From contig JAITSE010000101.1 in the NCBI GenBank assembly GCA_031288005.1, positions 1 through 64,000 of the forward strand: DNA of 64,000 nucleotides. The letters are read 5' to 3'. The stretch comes from Treponema sp. Its GTDB lineage: Bacteria; Spirochaetota; Spirochaetia; Treponematales; Breznakiellaceae. This document shows positions 1 to 6,956 of this stretch, one piece after another. The notes beneath the pieces are model-generated. The model had not been told where the DNA came from, made no database searches, and saw only the letters and a list, made by a program, of their open reading frames with translations. The translations under genes and the position numbers were made by a program. The first letter of the stretch is position 1; each line of letters starts with the position of its first letter.

Positions 1-376
1 CAGAGCATGCTGTCAATCGTTCAGCGCAAGCGCCAGGCCGTTCAGCGCAAGCGCCAGGCCGTTCAGCGCAAGCGCCAGGCCGTTCAGCGCAAGCGCCAGG
101 CCGTACAGCGCAAGCGCCAGGCCGTTCAGCGCAAGCCCCAGGCCGTTCAGCGCAAGCGCCAGGCCGTTCCGCGCACGCGCCAGGCCGTTCAGCGCACGCG
201 CCAGGCCGTTCAGCGCAAGCGCCAGGCCGTTCAGCGCAAGCGCCAGGCCGTTCAGCGCAAACGCCAGACCGTTCAGCGCAAGCGCTAGGCCATTCAGCGC
301 CAGTAGAATCGATGCAGCAATCAGGCTCCGCCTGATTGCACGAAAGCGCCGGTTTCATAAAGCGATTGCTTTTCAT
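1..376 (-). CDS. Repeat protein, 5' part only (runs off window)
   Basis: The reading frame opens at the ATG at 376 on the minus strand, preceded by a good Shine-Dalgarno (GGAG, seven bases before ATG), and stays open for 125 codons to the window edge. After about 28 non-repeated residues it becomes a Cys-containing heptad, PGACAER, repeated about 14 times and encoded by a 21-bp tandem repeat. I do not recognise a family. A neighbouring minus frame reads GLALALN repeats after a signal-peptide-like stretch (RRSLIAASILLALN) but has no start codon of its own, so a single frameshift near 355 could have changed the original product. The plus strand is also open (VQRKRQA repeats, 7-288) but has no ribosome-binding site. 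Strand choice rests on the Shine-Dalgarno only. Confidence 0.45.
   Translation of the reverse strand, partial: MKSNRFMKPALSCNQAEPDCCIDSTGAEWPSACAERSGVCAERPGACAERPGACAERPGACAERPGACAERPGACAERPGACAERPGACAVRPGACAERPGACAERPGACAERPGACAERLTACS
19..303. repeat. 21-bp tandem repeat, about 13.5 units
   Basis: Thirteen full units and one partial unit of a 21-bp motif (core GTTCAGCGCAAGCGCCAGG) lie head to tail with only a few substitutions per unit. The unit length is a multiple of three, so changes in copy number would lengthen or shorten an encoded protein without shifting the frame. Confidence 0.97.
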
Positions 377-558
377 ACTGGTTCTCCACATCCGCAAAAT
401 ATGTTAAGAAAATATAACATTATAAAAAAATATGCAAGCGTTTTTTTTGATATTAAGAAAAAATGGGCTGGCAAAAGATCCTCCGTCTGCGATTGGAGGC
501 TGCGCGGCAGCCGCTCCCGTACCTTGAAATAGGCATTGATCCTCGTTACATTAAAATT

Positions 559-1026
559 ATGGAGATTTTGCGGAAAAGCGGCCCGCGGAAAAGCTTGATT
601 TTAACGGCGGCTCTGTTCATTATATGCGCCGCCTGTGTATGGGGACAGTACGATTACCTAAACGATCCGGCCTCGCTTGTGGGGCTGAGCCTGAGAGACC
701 TTATCGCGGCTTTCGGCGTTCCCCAGTCTGTTTACGCTACCCGGGGGCCGAATACTTGGCAGGACGATGTGGTGTTTGCCTATGGCGACTGGGAGTTTTA
801 TATACACCGGGACCGGGTCTGGCAGATAAGCCTCAAGACCGCGTATGGAATCGCGATAGGGGAGAGGCGGGAAGTGCTGCCCTTGATTCTTGGAAACGGC
901 GTGCAGGTTTACGAAGACTACTCCATATATACATATTCTAACCGCTCCTGGCCCATCGCTCTAAGATTCAATTCCGACCGAAACGGCCTTATAACGGCTA
1001 TTTTTATTTACCGCGCTGATATGTAG
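559..1026 (+). CDS. Small secreted protein of unknown function
   Basis: A 155-residue protein beginning with a typical Sec signal peptide: basic n-region (MEILRKSGPRKS), hydrophobic core LILTAALFIICAACV and a likely cleavage after WG. The mature part is rich in aromatic residues (YGDWEFYIHRDRVWQ) and holds a motif, DLIAAFGVPQSVY, that recalls short SmpA/BamE-like folds, but I do not recognise the family. The frame is open upstream to an ATG at 463, directly behind an extended -10 (TGATATTAA); starting there would bury the signal peptide 30 residues inside, so I prefer 559. aroDE follows after nine bases, so the two are probably co-transcribed. Confidence 0.65.
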   Translation: MEILRKSGPRKSLILTAALFIICAACVWGQYDYLNDPASLVGLSLRDLIAAFGVPQSVYATRGPNTWQDDVVFAYGDWEFYIHRDRVWQISLKTAYGIAIGERREVLPLILGNGVQVYEDYSIYTYSNRSWPIALRFNSDRNGLITAIFIYRADM

Positions 1027-1035
1027 GAGTATGGG

Positions 1036-2619
1036 ATGTCCAAAATTTGTCTCTGCCTGACCGGGAATACTATTGACCAAAATTTGAAGGTCCTGGAAAT
1101 ATACCGCAGCTACGCGGATTTGGTGGAATTGCGGGTTGACTGCCTTGACCCGGATGAAAGGTTCCTGATCCGGCATTTCCCATCTCAGGCGGGCCTGCCG
1201 GCTATCCTGACCATCCGGCGCACTATGGACGGTGGCCTTTTCACAGGCGGCGAGGGATCAAGGATTTCTCTTTTCTCAAGGGGGCTTGCTTTTGCCGAAA
1301 CGGACCAGCGGCGAAATTTCGCGTATGTCGATTTGGAGGAAGACCTAACTGTCCCCAGTCTGGAAGAAGCGGCGCGGACTTTTGGGACGAGAATTATACG
1401 CTCCTACCACAGCATCCAGGGGGGAGTGGAAGAAGGCATAGCCGCCAGACTGAAAAGCCTGCGCCGTACCGGAAACGAAATACCCAAAGTGGCGGTAAAG
1501 CCCGAAAGCCTGAAAGACACCCTGCGGCTCTATGCCGCGGCTGAGGCGACCGCGGATTTCGATAAAATCATCCTGGGCATGGGGCATTACGGCGTCAGCA
1601 CCAGGATATTGGCGGAGAAAATGGGTTCCTATATTAGCTACGCTTCCGCTATCGCCGGCATAGCCGACAAATTAGGGGACGTTTCCGGGGGGAAACGTGG
1701 CGAAAATAGCCTGGACGAATCGGAGCTTCCTCAGGGAGCGCCGGGCCAGCTTAATCCCAGGGACCTGCTGGAACTCTACCGCTTCAAGAATATTAGCGCC
1801 AAAACGCGGATTTTCGGCATCGCCGGCTTCCCCCTGAAAGCCACCTCCAGCCCGCCTTTCTTTAACCGGGTCTTCACAGAAGAGGAGCTTGACGCCGTGT
1901 ACGTCCCTTTCCCGGCGGAATCCCTGGATGTATTCCTGGAACTGGCGAATTTTCTGAACATTCAGGGCGCGTCAATTACCGTGCCTCATAAAGAGGAGAT
2001 CCTCAAATCCCTGTCGTCCCGCTCAGCGGAAGTTCAGTCCGTGGGGGCCTGCAACACGATTTTGAGAACGCCGGAAGGCTGGGCGGGGTACAACACGGAC
2101 ACAAGGGGTTTCTCCGATTCTCTGCTCAACTTCATAGACCGGACCAGCCTCAGAGGGCTTAAGATCACCATTATCGGCGCGGGGGGAGCGGCCAGGGCGG
2201 TTGCCGCCGAAGTTTTCCGTCTTAAAGGAAAGGCTCTCATCCTTAACAGGACGCAGATCCGGGCCAGACGTCTTGCCCTGCCCTATAACTTCAAATGGGG
2301 CGCTGCTGACAGCGCCGGAGCGGATATGATGGAAAAGTTTTCTGACATTATCATACAGACAACTTCCGTGGGTATGGAACCGGATATTGACGCGGACCCC
2401 CTGGAAGATTATAAATTCAGCGGTAAGGAAACGGTGATGGATATTATTTACAAGCCCGAGATGACCCGCTTCCTGCTCCGGGCGCGGCAAGCCGGCTGCC
2501 GCGTTCTGAACGGCTACGATATGCTTTTCAGGCAGGCCGTGTATCAGTACAAAATTTTTACGGGCAAAACTTTCCCCGCCCGCTTCCTTAACCGGCTCAA
2601 TATAAAAGAGTTTGCCTGA
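1036..2619 (+). CDS. aroDE: Fused 3-dehydroquinate dehydratase / shikimate dehydrogenase
   Basis: A bifunctional shikimate-pathway enzyme of 527 residues. Residues 1-225 are a class I (Schiff-base) dehydroquinate dehydratase: LVELRVDCL near the start, the catalytic His region RSYHSIQGG and the Schiff-base Lys in VAVKPESL. Residues 258-527 are shikimate dehydrogenase: substrate loop FGIAGFPLKATSSP, ITVPHKEE with the catalytic Lys, NTDTRGF, then the NADP-binding glycine loop IIGAGGAARAV. It converts 3-dehydroquinate to shikimate in two consecutive steps in the cytoplasm. AGGAG seven bases before the ATG supports the start. About 30 residues link the domains. The same order of fusion is known in plants and chlamydiae. 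All visible key residues are present. Confidence 0.95.
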   Translation: MSKICLCLTGNTIDQNLKVLEIYRSYADLVELRVDCLDPDERFLIRHFPSQAGLPAILTIRRTMDGGLFTGGEGSRISLFSRGLAFAETDQRRNFAYVDLEEDLTVPSLEEAARTFGTRIIRSYHSIQGGVEEGIAARLKSLRRTGNEIPKVAVKPESLKDTLRLYAAAEATADFDKIILGMGHYGVSTRILAEKMGSYISYASAIAGIADKLGDVSGGKRGENSLDESELPQGAPGQLNPRDLLELYRFKNISAKTRIFGIAGFPLKATSSPPFFNRVFTEEELDAVYVPFPAESLDVFLELANFLNIQGASITVPHKEEILKSLSSRSAEVQSVGACNTILRTPEGWAGYNTDTRGFSDSLLNFIDRTSLRGLKITIIGAGGAARAVAAEVFRLKGKALILNRTQIRARRLALPYNFKWGAADSAGADMMEKFSDIIIQTTSVGMEPDIDADPLEDYKFSGKETVMDIIYKPEMTRFLLRARQAGCRVLNGYDMLFRQAVYQYKIFTGKTFPARFLNRLNIKEFA

Positions 2620-2714
2620 GATTTTTGGCCTCTGAGATATTGGAACTTTCGGGTTTCACTTTAGCGCCGATTGTCCTCAAGAAACGTCAAAAAAATCCGT
2701 AAATTAAAGGAGCG

Positions 2715-3170
2715 ATGAAGAGCGTAAAGTATCTTGCCCCTGTCTGGATTTCTATTGTCGTCTATTCCGCCCTCTCCCTTTTTTACGGCGCCGCCGGTTT
2801 TTCGGCTTACGCTCAACTGTTGCGGGAAAAGGACAGGCAAAAACAGAATATGGAAGCCCTTCAAGAGCTTAACAGAAAGCTGAAAGGGGACGCCGACGCT
2901 CTTATCTACGATTCGGATACTATCGCGGCCTATGCCCGCGAACTTGGATATGGAAAATCTGAAGAACGGTTTATCCGCATCATGGGATTTTCAACAAAAG
3001 GGAAGCAAAATATGTATCCGGGCAGCGCCGTTATTGCCGCAAAACCTGAATTTATGCCTGAAGGGGACATACGTTTTATCTCCTTTATGTGCGGTTTTAG
3101 CGCCCTGGGATGTATTCTTGCCTTTGATTTGATGCGTATTAGTATGCCCCATCGTAAATTTCAGATATAA
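2715..3170 (+). CDS. DivIC/FtsB-like septum formation initiator protein
   Basis: A 151-residue membrane protein. One N-terminal membrane helix (APVWISIVVYSALSLFYGAAGF) is followed by a short coiled coil (residues about 35-65, LREKDRQKQNMEALQELN) and then ARELGYGKSEERFIRI, the short motif that follows the coiled coil in the FtsB/DivIC family. That architecture belongs to the divisome subcomplex with FtsL and FtsQ. Unlike the usual 90-110 residues it continues to a second membrane helix near the C-terminus (FISFMCGFSALGCILAFDLM). AAAGGAG lies five bases before the ATG. Its last 32 bases overlap the end of the convergent lipoprotein gene. Family assignment is from architecture and the motif. Confidence 0.75.
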   Translation: MKSVKYLAPVWISIVVYSALSLFYGAAGFSAYAQLLREKDRQKQNMEALQELNRKLKGDADALIYDSDTIAAYARELGYGKSEERFIRIMGFSTKGKQNMYPGSAVIAAKPEFMPEGDIRFISFMCGFSALGCILAFDLMRISMPHRKFQI

Positions 3171-3903
3171 CAGCTGCGTGGAATCCGCCGCGCCGTTCAT
3201 TCATCATTCCCAAGGATGGAATTTCATAAGGCTGCTCCATATCAAAGACATAGTCCCCGCCGGCTTTGATGTTTAGTGAAGCCCTAAGGAGCGCAGGCGA
3301 TTCAAGCCGAAAATTCCAGCCGCTTTTTTTGTGGAATAATACCAGATTTCGCCAAATGGCTGATAAGCTATAAGTTTTCAGTATGAGATCACAAAACCCC
3401 GTTCCTGTAAAAGCGGGGTCTTTAGATTTATACCCGGCAAGCCGTATTAGTCTGTCTCCTGCCGCCGCCTCAAGTTCAAAGGATAAATTACCCATCTTGG
3501 ATCCGAACCAGCGGTTAAGCTCATCATCCAGAAGCGTTAAGCCGGACCATTTTGTTTCCTCCCCGTCTTTCATGAAGGTAACGGTTTCATCTCCCAGCAC
3601 TACGCTCTTGTCCGGCAGAATATCATATTTTTTCCATTCCGTATAAAATACTTCTACATCCCGATACGCTGATTCATTGTCCCAATAGACCGATTCACTG
3701 TCCACATAGGATGATCCCATATAACCTTTCTTATAACAGCGCCTGATCTGAACACTTATAGGAACATCCATATTGTTTGTTACTGTCAACTGCAGGACCA
3801 CAGGCGGTTTTACCCGATCTTCGCCTCCTCCACACACAATAGGAATAGGACAGGATGCTAAAAGGCATGAAACCGCGAGAGCCGCGGCCAAAGTTTTCCA
3901 CAT
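3139..3903 (-). CDS. Lipoprotein next to the astacin-like peptidase
   Basis: A 254-residue predicted lipoprotein: MWKTLAAALAVSCLLASCP has a lipobox (LLASC) with the lipidated Cys at residue 18. The mature part is mainly beta, with tracts such as LQLTVTNNMDVPISVQIRRC, and has no motif I recognise. It begins 13 bases after the stop of the astacin-like peptidase gene, so the two are surely co-transcribed; a role as an anchored partner, substrate or inhibitor of the peptidase is only inference. The frame is open well upstream of 3903 but only this start gives the lipoprotein signal. The 3' end overlaps the convergent divisome gene by 32 bases. Confidence 0.75.
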   Translation of the reverse strand: MWKTLAAALAVSCLLASCPIPIVCGGGEDRVKPPVVLQLTVTNNMDVPISVQIRRCYKKGYMGSSYVDSESVYWDNESAYRDVEVFYTEWKKYDILPDKSVVLGDETVTFMKDGEETKWSGLTLLDDELNRWFGSKMGNLSFELEAAAGDRLIRLAGYKSKDPAFTGTGFCDLILKTYSLSAIWRNLVLFHKKSGWNFRLESPALLRASLNIKAGGDYVFDMEQPYEIPSLGMMNERRGGFHAAVISEIYDGAY

Positions 3904-3916
3904 CGCCGGCGCCCTG

Positions 3917-4801
3917 TCAGTACATCGCTTTGACGGTTTGCTTGTCATATTCTGACAGATCAAGGTTCCATCTGGTATGGCTCCAGTCATCCGGTTTACC
4001 ATTGGTGGAATTTGCGTACGCTGGCCTGATTTCCAGACCATCATACAGCATGATTGAGTTAAAATCCAAACCTGAGCCGTAGTGCTTACTGTAATTAACA
4101 TACCATATATAGGGCAGATAGATGGTGATGAACCATATCCTGACAGGATATAAAGCCACGACGAGCGATTTCTCCGGGATAATCCCATAATCGACAGCAT
4201 TACCGGATGAAACGTTTATATAGGAGTCTCTCCCGGACCATTGATGTTCATGAAGAAGCCCTATGGTATGCCCAAGCTCATGCAGATAGGTTCGTTCACG
4301 GGTTATAGCGACAGGATCGATTTCTACACTGCTAAAAGCGCCCACGGATCCTATATCGCTTCGCCCGCTTGTATCATTGGGAAGGTCTTTTTTGCTGATA
4401 GTTACATACTGGTACTGGCCTATGCCCCTGCATATCAGGCTCCACAGATTGGGGCTTATCCCCTCAAATCTAATTTCGCCGCCGGTTCCATCGGTCCATT
4501 TCTTCATTGCCTTCTCAGCGGTCTGTTTTCCCTCATCGCCAATCGAACTCGATCCATCCGCATAGGCGTAGCGGATCAGTCCGTTAACCCATCTTGCGCC
4601 GGAAGTACGCCCGCCGTTCCAGGAATTTTCGGGTATTATGTAAAGCCCCCGGGACGCGGTTTCCTCCGCCGCAAGCATTTTTTCAATATCCGCCTGAATT
4701 TCAGAAACCACAGCTTCAGGATCCTCTCCCCCCGCCACGCGGTTCATAACTTCTATATGTTGCGATGCCGTCAAGGGAATTAAGCGGGATAAACGCATCA
4801 T
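3917..4801 (-). CDS. Astacin-like (M12A) zinc metallopeptidase
   Basis: A 294-residue protein with the full astacin zinc signature HELGHTIGLLHEHQ (about residues 168-181: three His ligands, catalytic Glu and the trailing HE) and a Met-turn, SIMLYD, about 70 residues later. These mark an active M12A endopeptidase. The N-terminal 65 residues look like a propeptide, but no signal peptide is visible, which is odd for an astacin. The start codon lies directly behind an attC-like core (GTTAGGC, then G and ATGATG), so the original 5' end may have been lost or the gene may sit as the next cassette behind that site. A co-transcribed lipoprotein follows. Confidence 0.85.
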   Translation of the reverse strand: MMRLSRLIPLTASQHIEVMNRVAGGEDPEAVVSEIQADIEKMLAAEETASRGLYIIPENSWNGGRTSGARWVNGLIRYAYADGSSSIGDEGKQTAEKAMKKWTDGTGGEIRFEGISPNLWSLICRGIGQYQYVTISKKDLPNDTSGRSDIGSVGAFSSVEIDPVAITRERTYLHELGHTIGLLHEHQWSGRDSYINVSSGNAVDYGIIPEKSLVVALYPVRIWFITIYLPYIWYVNYSKHYGSGLDFNSIMLYDGLEIRPAYANSTNGKPDDWSHTRWNLDLSEYDKQTVKAMY

Positions 4802-4802
4802 C

Positions 4803-4973
4803 GCCTAACGTTCCGGCTGTTTACGACGTTTTAACCCGCCCATAAAGCAATGCGTAGCATTGCAGCGGGCCAAAATGTGGCGGAGAAAAACCGCACAAAG
4901 GCCGTAGGCCGACTGCGGTTTTTCGTAGCCCGATCCGCCGTAAGGCGGCGAAGCGTAAACAGTCCTGTTATGT
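4803..4973 (-). other. attC-like folded element (candidate recombination site)
   Basis: A 171-bp imperfect palindrome. Read on the minus strand it begins ACATAAC, has TGTTTACG and CGTAAACA arms (the 9-bp complementary arms are at 4817-4825 and 4954-4962) and ends GTTAGGC, which matches the integron R' consensus GTTRRRY. Inside lie three perfect hairpins: GCAATGC-gta-GCATTGC (4847-4863, inside a CCCGC/GCGGG stem), GAAAAACCGC/GCGGTTTTTC (4885-4924) with an inner GGCC-gta-GGCC, and CCGCC-gtaa-GGCGG (4935-4948). The layout resembles a long attC, but it is longer than classical sites and no integrase lies in the window. Confidence 0.4.
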
Positions 4974-5036
4974 GCAGTAAAAACCTGCTACGGAGCGCCT
5001 GCCATGGACGGCAGGCGCGCTTTCACTTTGACGATG

Positions 5037-5219
5037 TTATTTATTTACAATTTGAGAATAATTTTCAATTGGCTCTTTTATTATATGTATCCCGAATTCT
5101 TGTGCCACTTTTTGGGCATGAGAATTTACCATCCGTATTATTTCATTCTTTTTAAGTCCATTCATTTCTTCATATAATTTTATTCTTATTTCATCAAGTT
5201 GATCCTCATAATTATTCAT
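5037..5219 (-). CDS. Putative antitoxin of the PIN-domain toxin
   Basis: A 60-residue, charged, helical protein (start MNNYEDQLDEIRIKLYEEM). Its start codon lies eight bases inside the end of the PIN-domain gene, so translation of the two is coupled. Small size, overlap with a PIN toxin and AT-rich composition fit a type II antitoxin placed second in the operon. The sequence resembles the EEIRxxxYE-type partners of PIN proteins, but no DNA-binding motif is obvious and the call rests mainly on context. Confidence 0.65.
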   Translation of the reverse strand: MNNYEDQLDEIRIKLYEEMNGLKKNEIIRMVNSHAQKVAQEFGIHIIKEPIENYSQIVNK

Positions 5220-5676
5220 TTTCTATTACCTCCATTGGTGTACATATAAAAGGATTATTATATCCTTTCATACGGTGAATTATTTCCGTTGCCATTTTCG
5301 TTTTTAATTTATTTATATGATGAAAATTTAAACTTATGATACAATCCATATCATATATTGCGGCCATTGCTATATGTATACCATCAACATGAAACTTTAT
5401 AGGAATTATTCCCATTTCAATATATGTTTCAGCTAAATCATATGCTCTTTGGTCAATTTCCAATACAGTTATTTTATATTTTGAGATAAGTTTTAACATT
5501 TCAGTTCTTTTAGGCTCGGAGGCTTTATCAAGTTCTTCTAGGACATAAGCAGACGAATACGCTTCTATTTCTTTTTTCAAGATTTTGTCAAAAAGTTTTT
5601 GAGTTTCTATATTATAATCACGTCCATTTTCGAGAAAACGGTTAAAAATGGTTGTCTCAAGGTATACCTCTAACAT
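5212..5676 (-). CDS. PIN-domain ribonuclease toxin (VapC-like)
   Basis: A 154-residue PIN-fold protein. The first acidic position is in YLETTIFNRF (residues 5-14; the usual D is E here), a second acidic cluster is near YVLEELDKA (44-52), and the third is HVDGIHIAMAAIYDMD with the conserved Asp (about 97-112), followed by LNFHHI. Such proteins cut RNA and are held inactive by the partner antitoxin. The gene precedes its antitoxin, the reverse of classical vapBC. There is no Shine-Dalgarno: a promoter ends six bases before the ATG. Base composition is much more AT-rich than the neighbours, a sign of transfer. Confidence 0.8.
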   Translation of the reverse strand: MLEVYLETTIFNRFLENGRDYNIETQKLFDKILKKEIEAYSSAYVLEELDKASEPKRTEMLKLISKYKITVLEIDQRAYDLAETYIEMGIIPIKFHVDGIHIAMAAIYDMDCIISLNFHHINKLKTKMATEIIHRMKGYNNPFICTPMEVIENE

Positions 5677-5682
5677 ATTTTA

Positions 5683-5711
5683 AGTATATCTGGGGATTAT
5701 TTTTTTATCAA
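5683..5711 (-). promoter_or_regulatory. Promoter of the PIN toxin gene, leaderless geometry
   Basis: On the minus strand TTGATA, a 17-base spacer and TATACT are followed by only six bases (TAAAAT) before the toxin ATG. The expected transcription start falls at or beside the start codon, and no ribosome-binding site is present. Confidence 0.6.
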
Positions 5712-5760
5712 GTCCATTACAAATCTTTTTATGTATAATTTTTTATACAATTTCTTCCCG

Positions 5761-5778
5761 CCCCGCACGGATGCGGGG
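5761..5778. other. GC-rich hairpin upstream of the PIN toxin gene
   Basis: CCCCGCACGGATGCGGGG can form a compact hairpin between the 5' inverted repeat and the toxin promoter. It stands out in an otherwise AT-rich 130-bp stretch. It could be a terminator (minus-strand reading has no clean T-run) or part of the mobile unit's end. Confidence 0.4.
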
Positions 5779-5863
5779 CATAATTCAATAATTTCAGGTT
5801 TTTATTGCACATAACGTTATGTTCCCGTCCTGTATAACAAGCAGTCCGGCTCGCAGCGCGGCG

Positions 5864-6142
5864 TCAGGCTCTGGAACCAGCTCGGAAATGCTTCCTTCGT
5901 ACGTATTCACCGGCAATGGCGTTTAACGCGTTTTCCAGGGTCTTGTCCCCTGCCGCGCCGCGCGCCCCCGCATTGGCGGCCAGGATGTACGGCCCCAGAT
6001 CGCCGATTGCGGCTTCCCCGTTTCCTGACGCCGAACGGGCTTTGGCCGCGGCGGATTCAAGATTAATGCCGGCTTCCTTTCCAGTATTACAGCCCGGAAG
6101 CAGGCAGAAAACAACAAAGGGCAAGACTAAAATCTTTTTCAT
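5864..6142 (-). CDS. Small lipoprotein of unknown function
   Basis: A 92-residue predicted lipoprotein: MKKILVLPFVVFCLLPGCN carries a lipobox with the lipidated Cys at residue 18. The mature portion is Ala-rich and probably helical (ESAAAKARSAS, ILAANAGARGAAGD). A strong Shine-Dalgarno (AAAAGGAG) precedes the ATG. No family is recognised. A family C repeat begins about 16 bases upstream of the start codon, so the native promoter may have been displaced. The 3' end lies about 50 bases from the inverted repeat that bounds the toxin-antitoxin unit. Confidence 0.65.
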   Translation of the reverse strand: MKKILVLPFVVFCLLPGCNTGKEAGINLESAAAKARSASGNGEAAIGDLGPYILAANAGARGAAGDKTLENALNAIAGEYVRRKHFRAGSRA

Positions 6143-6157
6143 GGCGCAAAACTCCTT

Positions 6158-6246
6158 TTTATTCGTATTGAGGGTTTAATACCCAAGGAAACTTGTTTCC
6201 AGAACCCGCTTGCGCGGGGGAGGCTCTGCGGCGGGGTTGGTTGATT
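6158..6246 (+). repeat. Family C dispersed repeat, copy 1
   Basis: The stretch begins TTTATTCGTATTGAGGGTTT and ends GGTTGGTTGATT. The same ends, with the shared core AACCCGCTTGCGCGGGGGAGG and CTCTGCGGCGGGG, recur in opposite orientation at 54350-54506. Here it lies upstream of a small lipoprotein gene; the second copy interrupts an ORF. Confidence 0.85.
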
Positions 6247-6342
6247 AATCCGCCGGATGTTTAAGGGCATGGTAGCGCTTTTAACTAAAACCTGTCAAGA
6301 TTTTTCTTTTTTTTAAGAAGTATAAGAACTGGCATTAACCCA

Positions 6343-6720
6343 TTCGCCGTTCCGTGCAAGCGTAGCTTGCTGCAAGCTACGCTTGCTTAGGAGTTTTGAA
6401 ACCGTGGAACCTTCGGTTCCTTAGCGGTTTCAAAACTCCCCGCACTTTTCTCCGGGGCTGGTTCCCTGCGACCCTACGGGTCGCGTGGAGTTTTGGGACT
6501 TACAACACAATCCATAAATTCAGACACTGTTCCCAAAACTCCTAAGCGACCCGCAGGGTCGCACGGTACACCTATTCGCCGTCCGGGAACTCCCGAAAGG
6601 CGTCCGGGAACTCCTGCAATTTGTGGAACCTTAGGTTCCTTCGCAAATTGCTTAGGAGTTTTGAGGCTCCAGGGGGGCCTCTTTCAAAACTCCCCGCACT
6701 TGAAATCGCTAAGGGACCTC
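6343..6720. repeat. Family A palindromic repeat cluster
   Basis: The gene-free stretch 6247-6884 is largely a mosaic of inverted repeats. The clearest is GGAGTTTTGAAACC (6390-6403) with its exact complement at 6426-6439, enclosing GGAACCttCGGTTCC. Two more GGAGTTTTG/CAAAACTCC pairs follow (about 6487-6543 and 6653-6693), and the tail CCGCACTTTTCTCCGGGGCTGGTTCC recurs elsewhere in slightly altered form. Related copies lie at 31.8, 47.9, 48.2 and 62.1 kb. I see no gene in this stretch. Confidence 0.8.
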
Positions 6721-6884
6721 CGGTCTCAGGGTTCCACTTTTTTCCCAGTGGCTGTTCTACGAACCTCTGCTTCGATCTCTGCGGCGGAGTTCTTCATTAA
6801 AAAACGGAGATTTAAGGTTTGTTTAGTGAATTTGCATTTTTAGAACCGCCTGACGCTTTTTGCCAGAAATATAGGCGCTGGGTA

Positions 6885-6914
6885 TTGCATATTTTGAAAG
6901 TGATTGCTTATACT
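6885..6914 (+). promoter_or_regulatory. Candidate promoter of the V-ATPase operon
   Basis: TTGCAT, an 18-base spacer and TATACT lie about 40 bases upstream of the first operon gene. Transcription from here would give a short leader containing the AAAGGA ribosome-binding site at about 6941-6946. Confidence 0.5.
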
Positions 6915-6956
6915 CATAAGTAGTTCATAATTAAATTAAAGAAAAGGATAATCGCC

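Larger units (their letters stand above)
4967..5815. repeat. 21-bp inverted repeats flanking the toxin-antitoxin pair
   Basis: The sequence at 4967-4987 is the reverse complement of 5795-5815 with one mismatch in 21. The left copy overlaps the R''-like end of the attC-like element; the right copy is followed at once by GTTATGT, forming the palindrome ACATAACGTTATGT. The enclosed 0.8 kb is AT-rich, unlike its flanks, and carries only the toxin-antitoxin genes, so it behaves like a small transferred unit. Confidence 0.75.

Noticed and set aside
7..288. Plus-strand ORF with VQRKRQA repeats
   Set aside because: It has no ribosome-binding site, and the minus-strand frame has one; the plus reading is a by-product of the stop-free tandem repeat.
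19..303. CRISPR array
   Set aside because: The 21-bp units are directly joined with no spacers and no cas genes are near.
4241..4783. 180-codon plus-strand ORF
   Set aside because: It is antisense to the astacin-like peptidase, whose zinc signature is unmistakable.
4803..5030. Retron msr/msd-like or other structured RNA
   Set aside because: The fold is strong, but no reverse transcriptase is present nearby and the symmetric ends fit a recombination site better.
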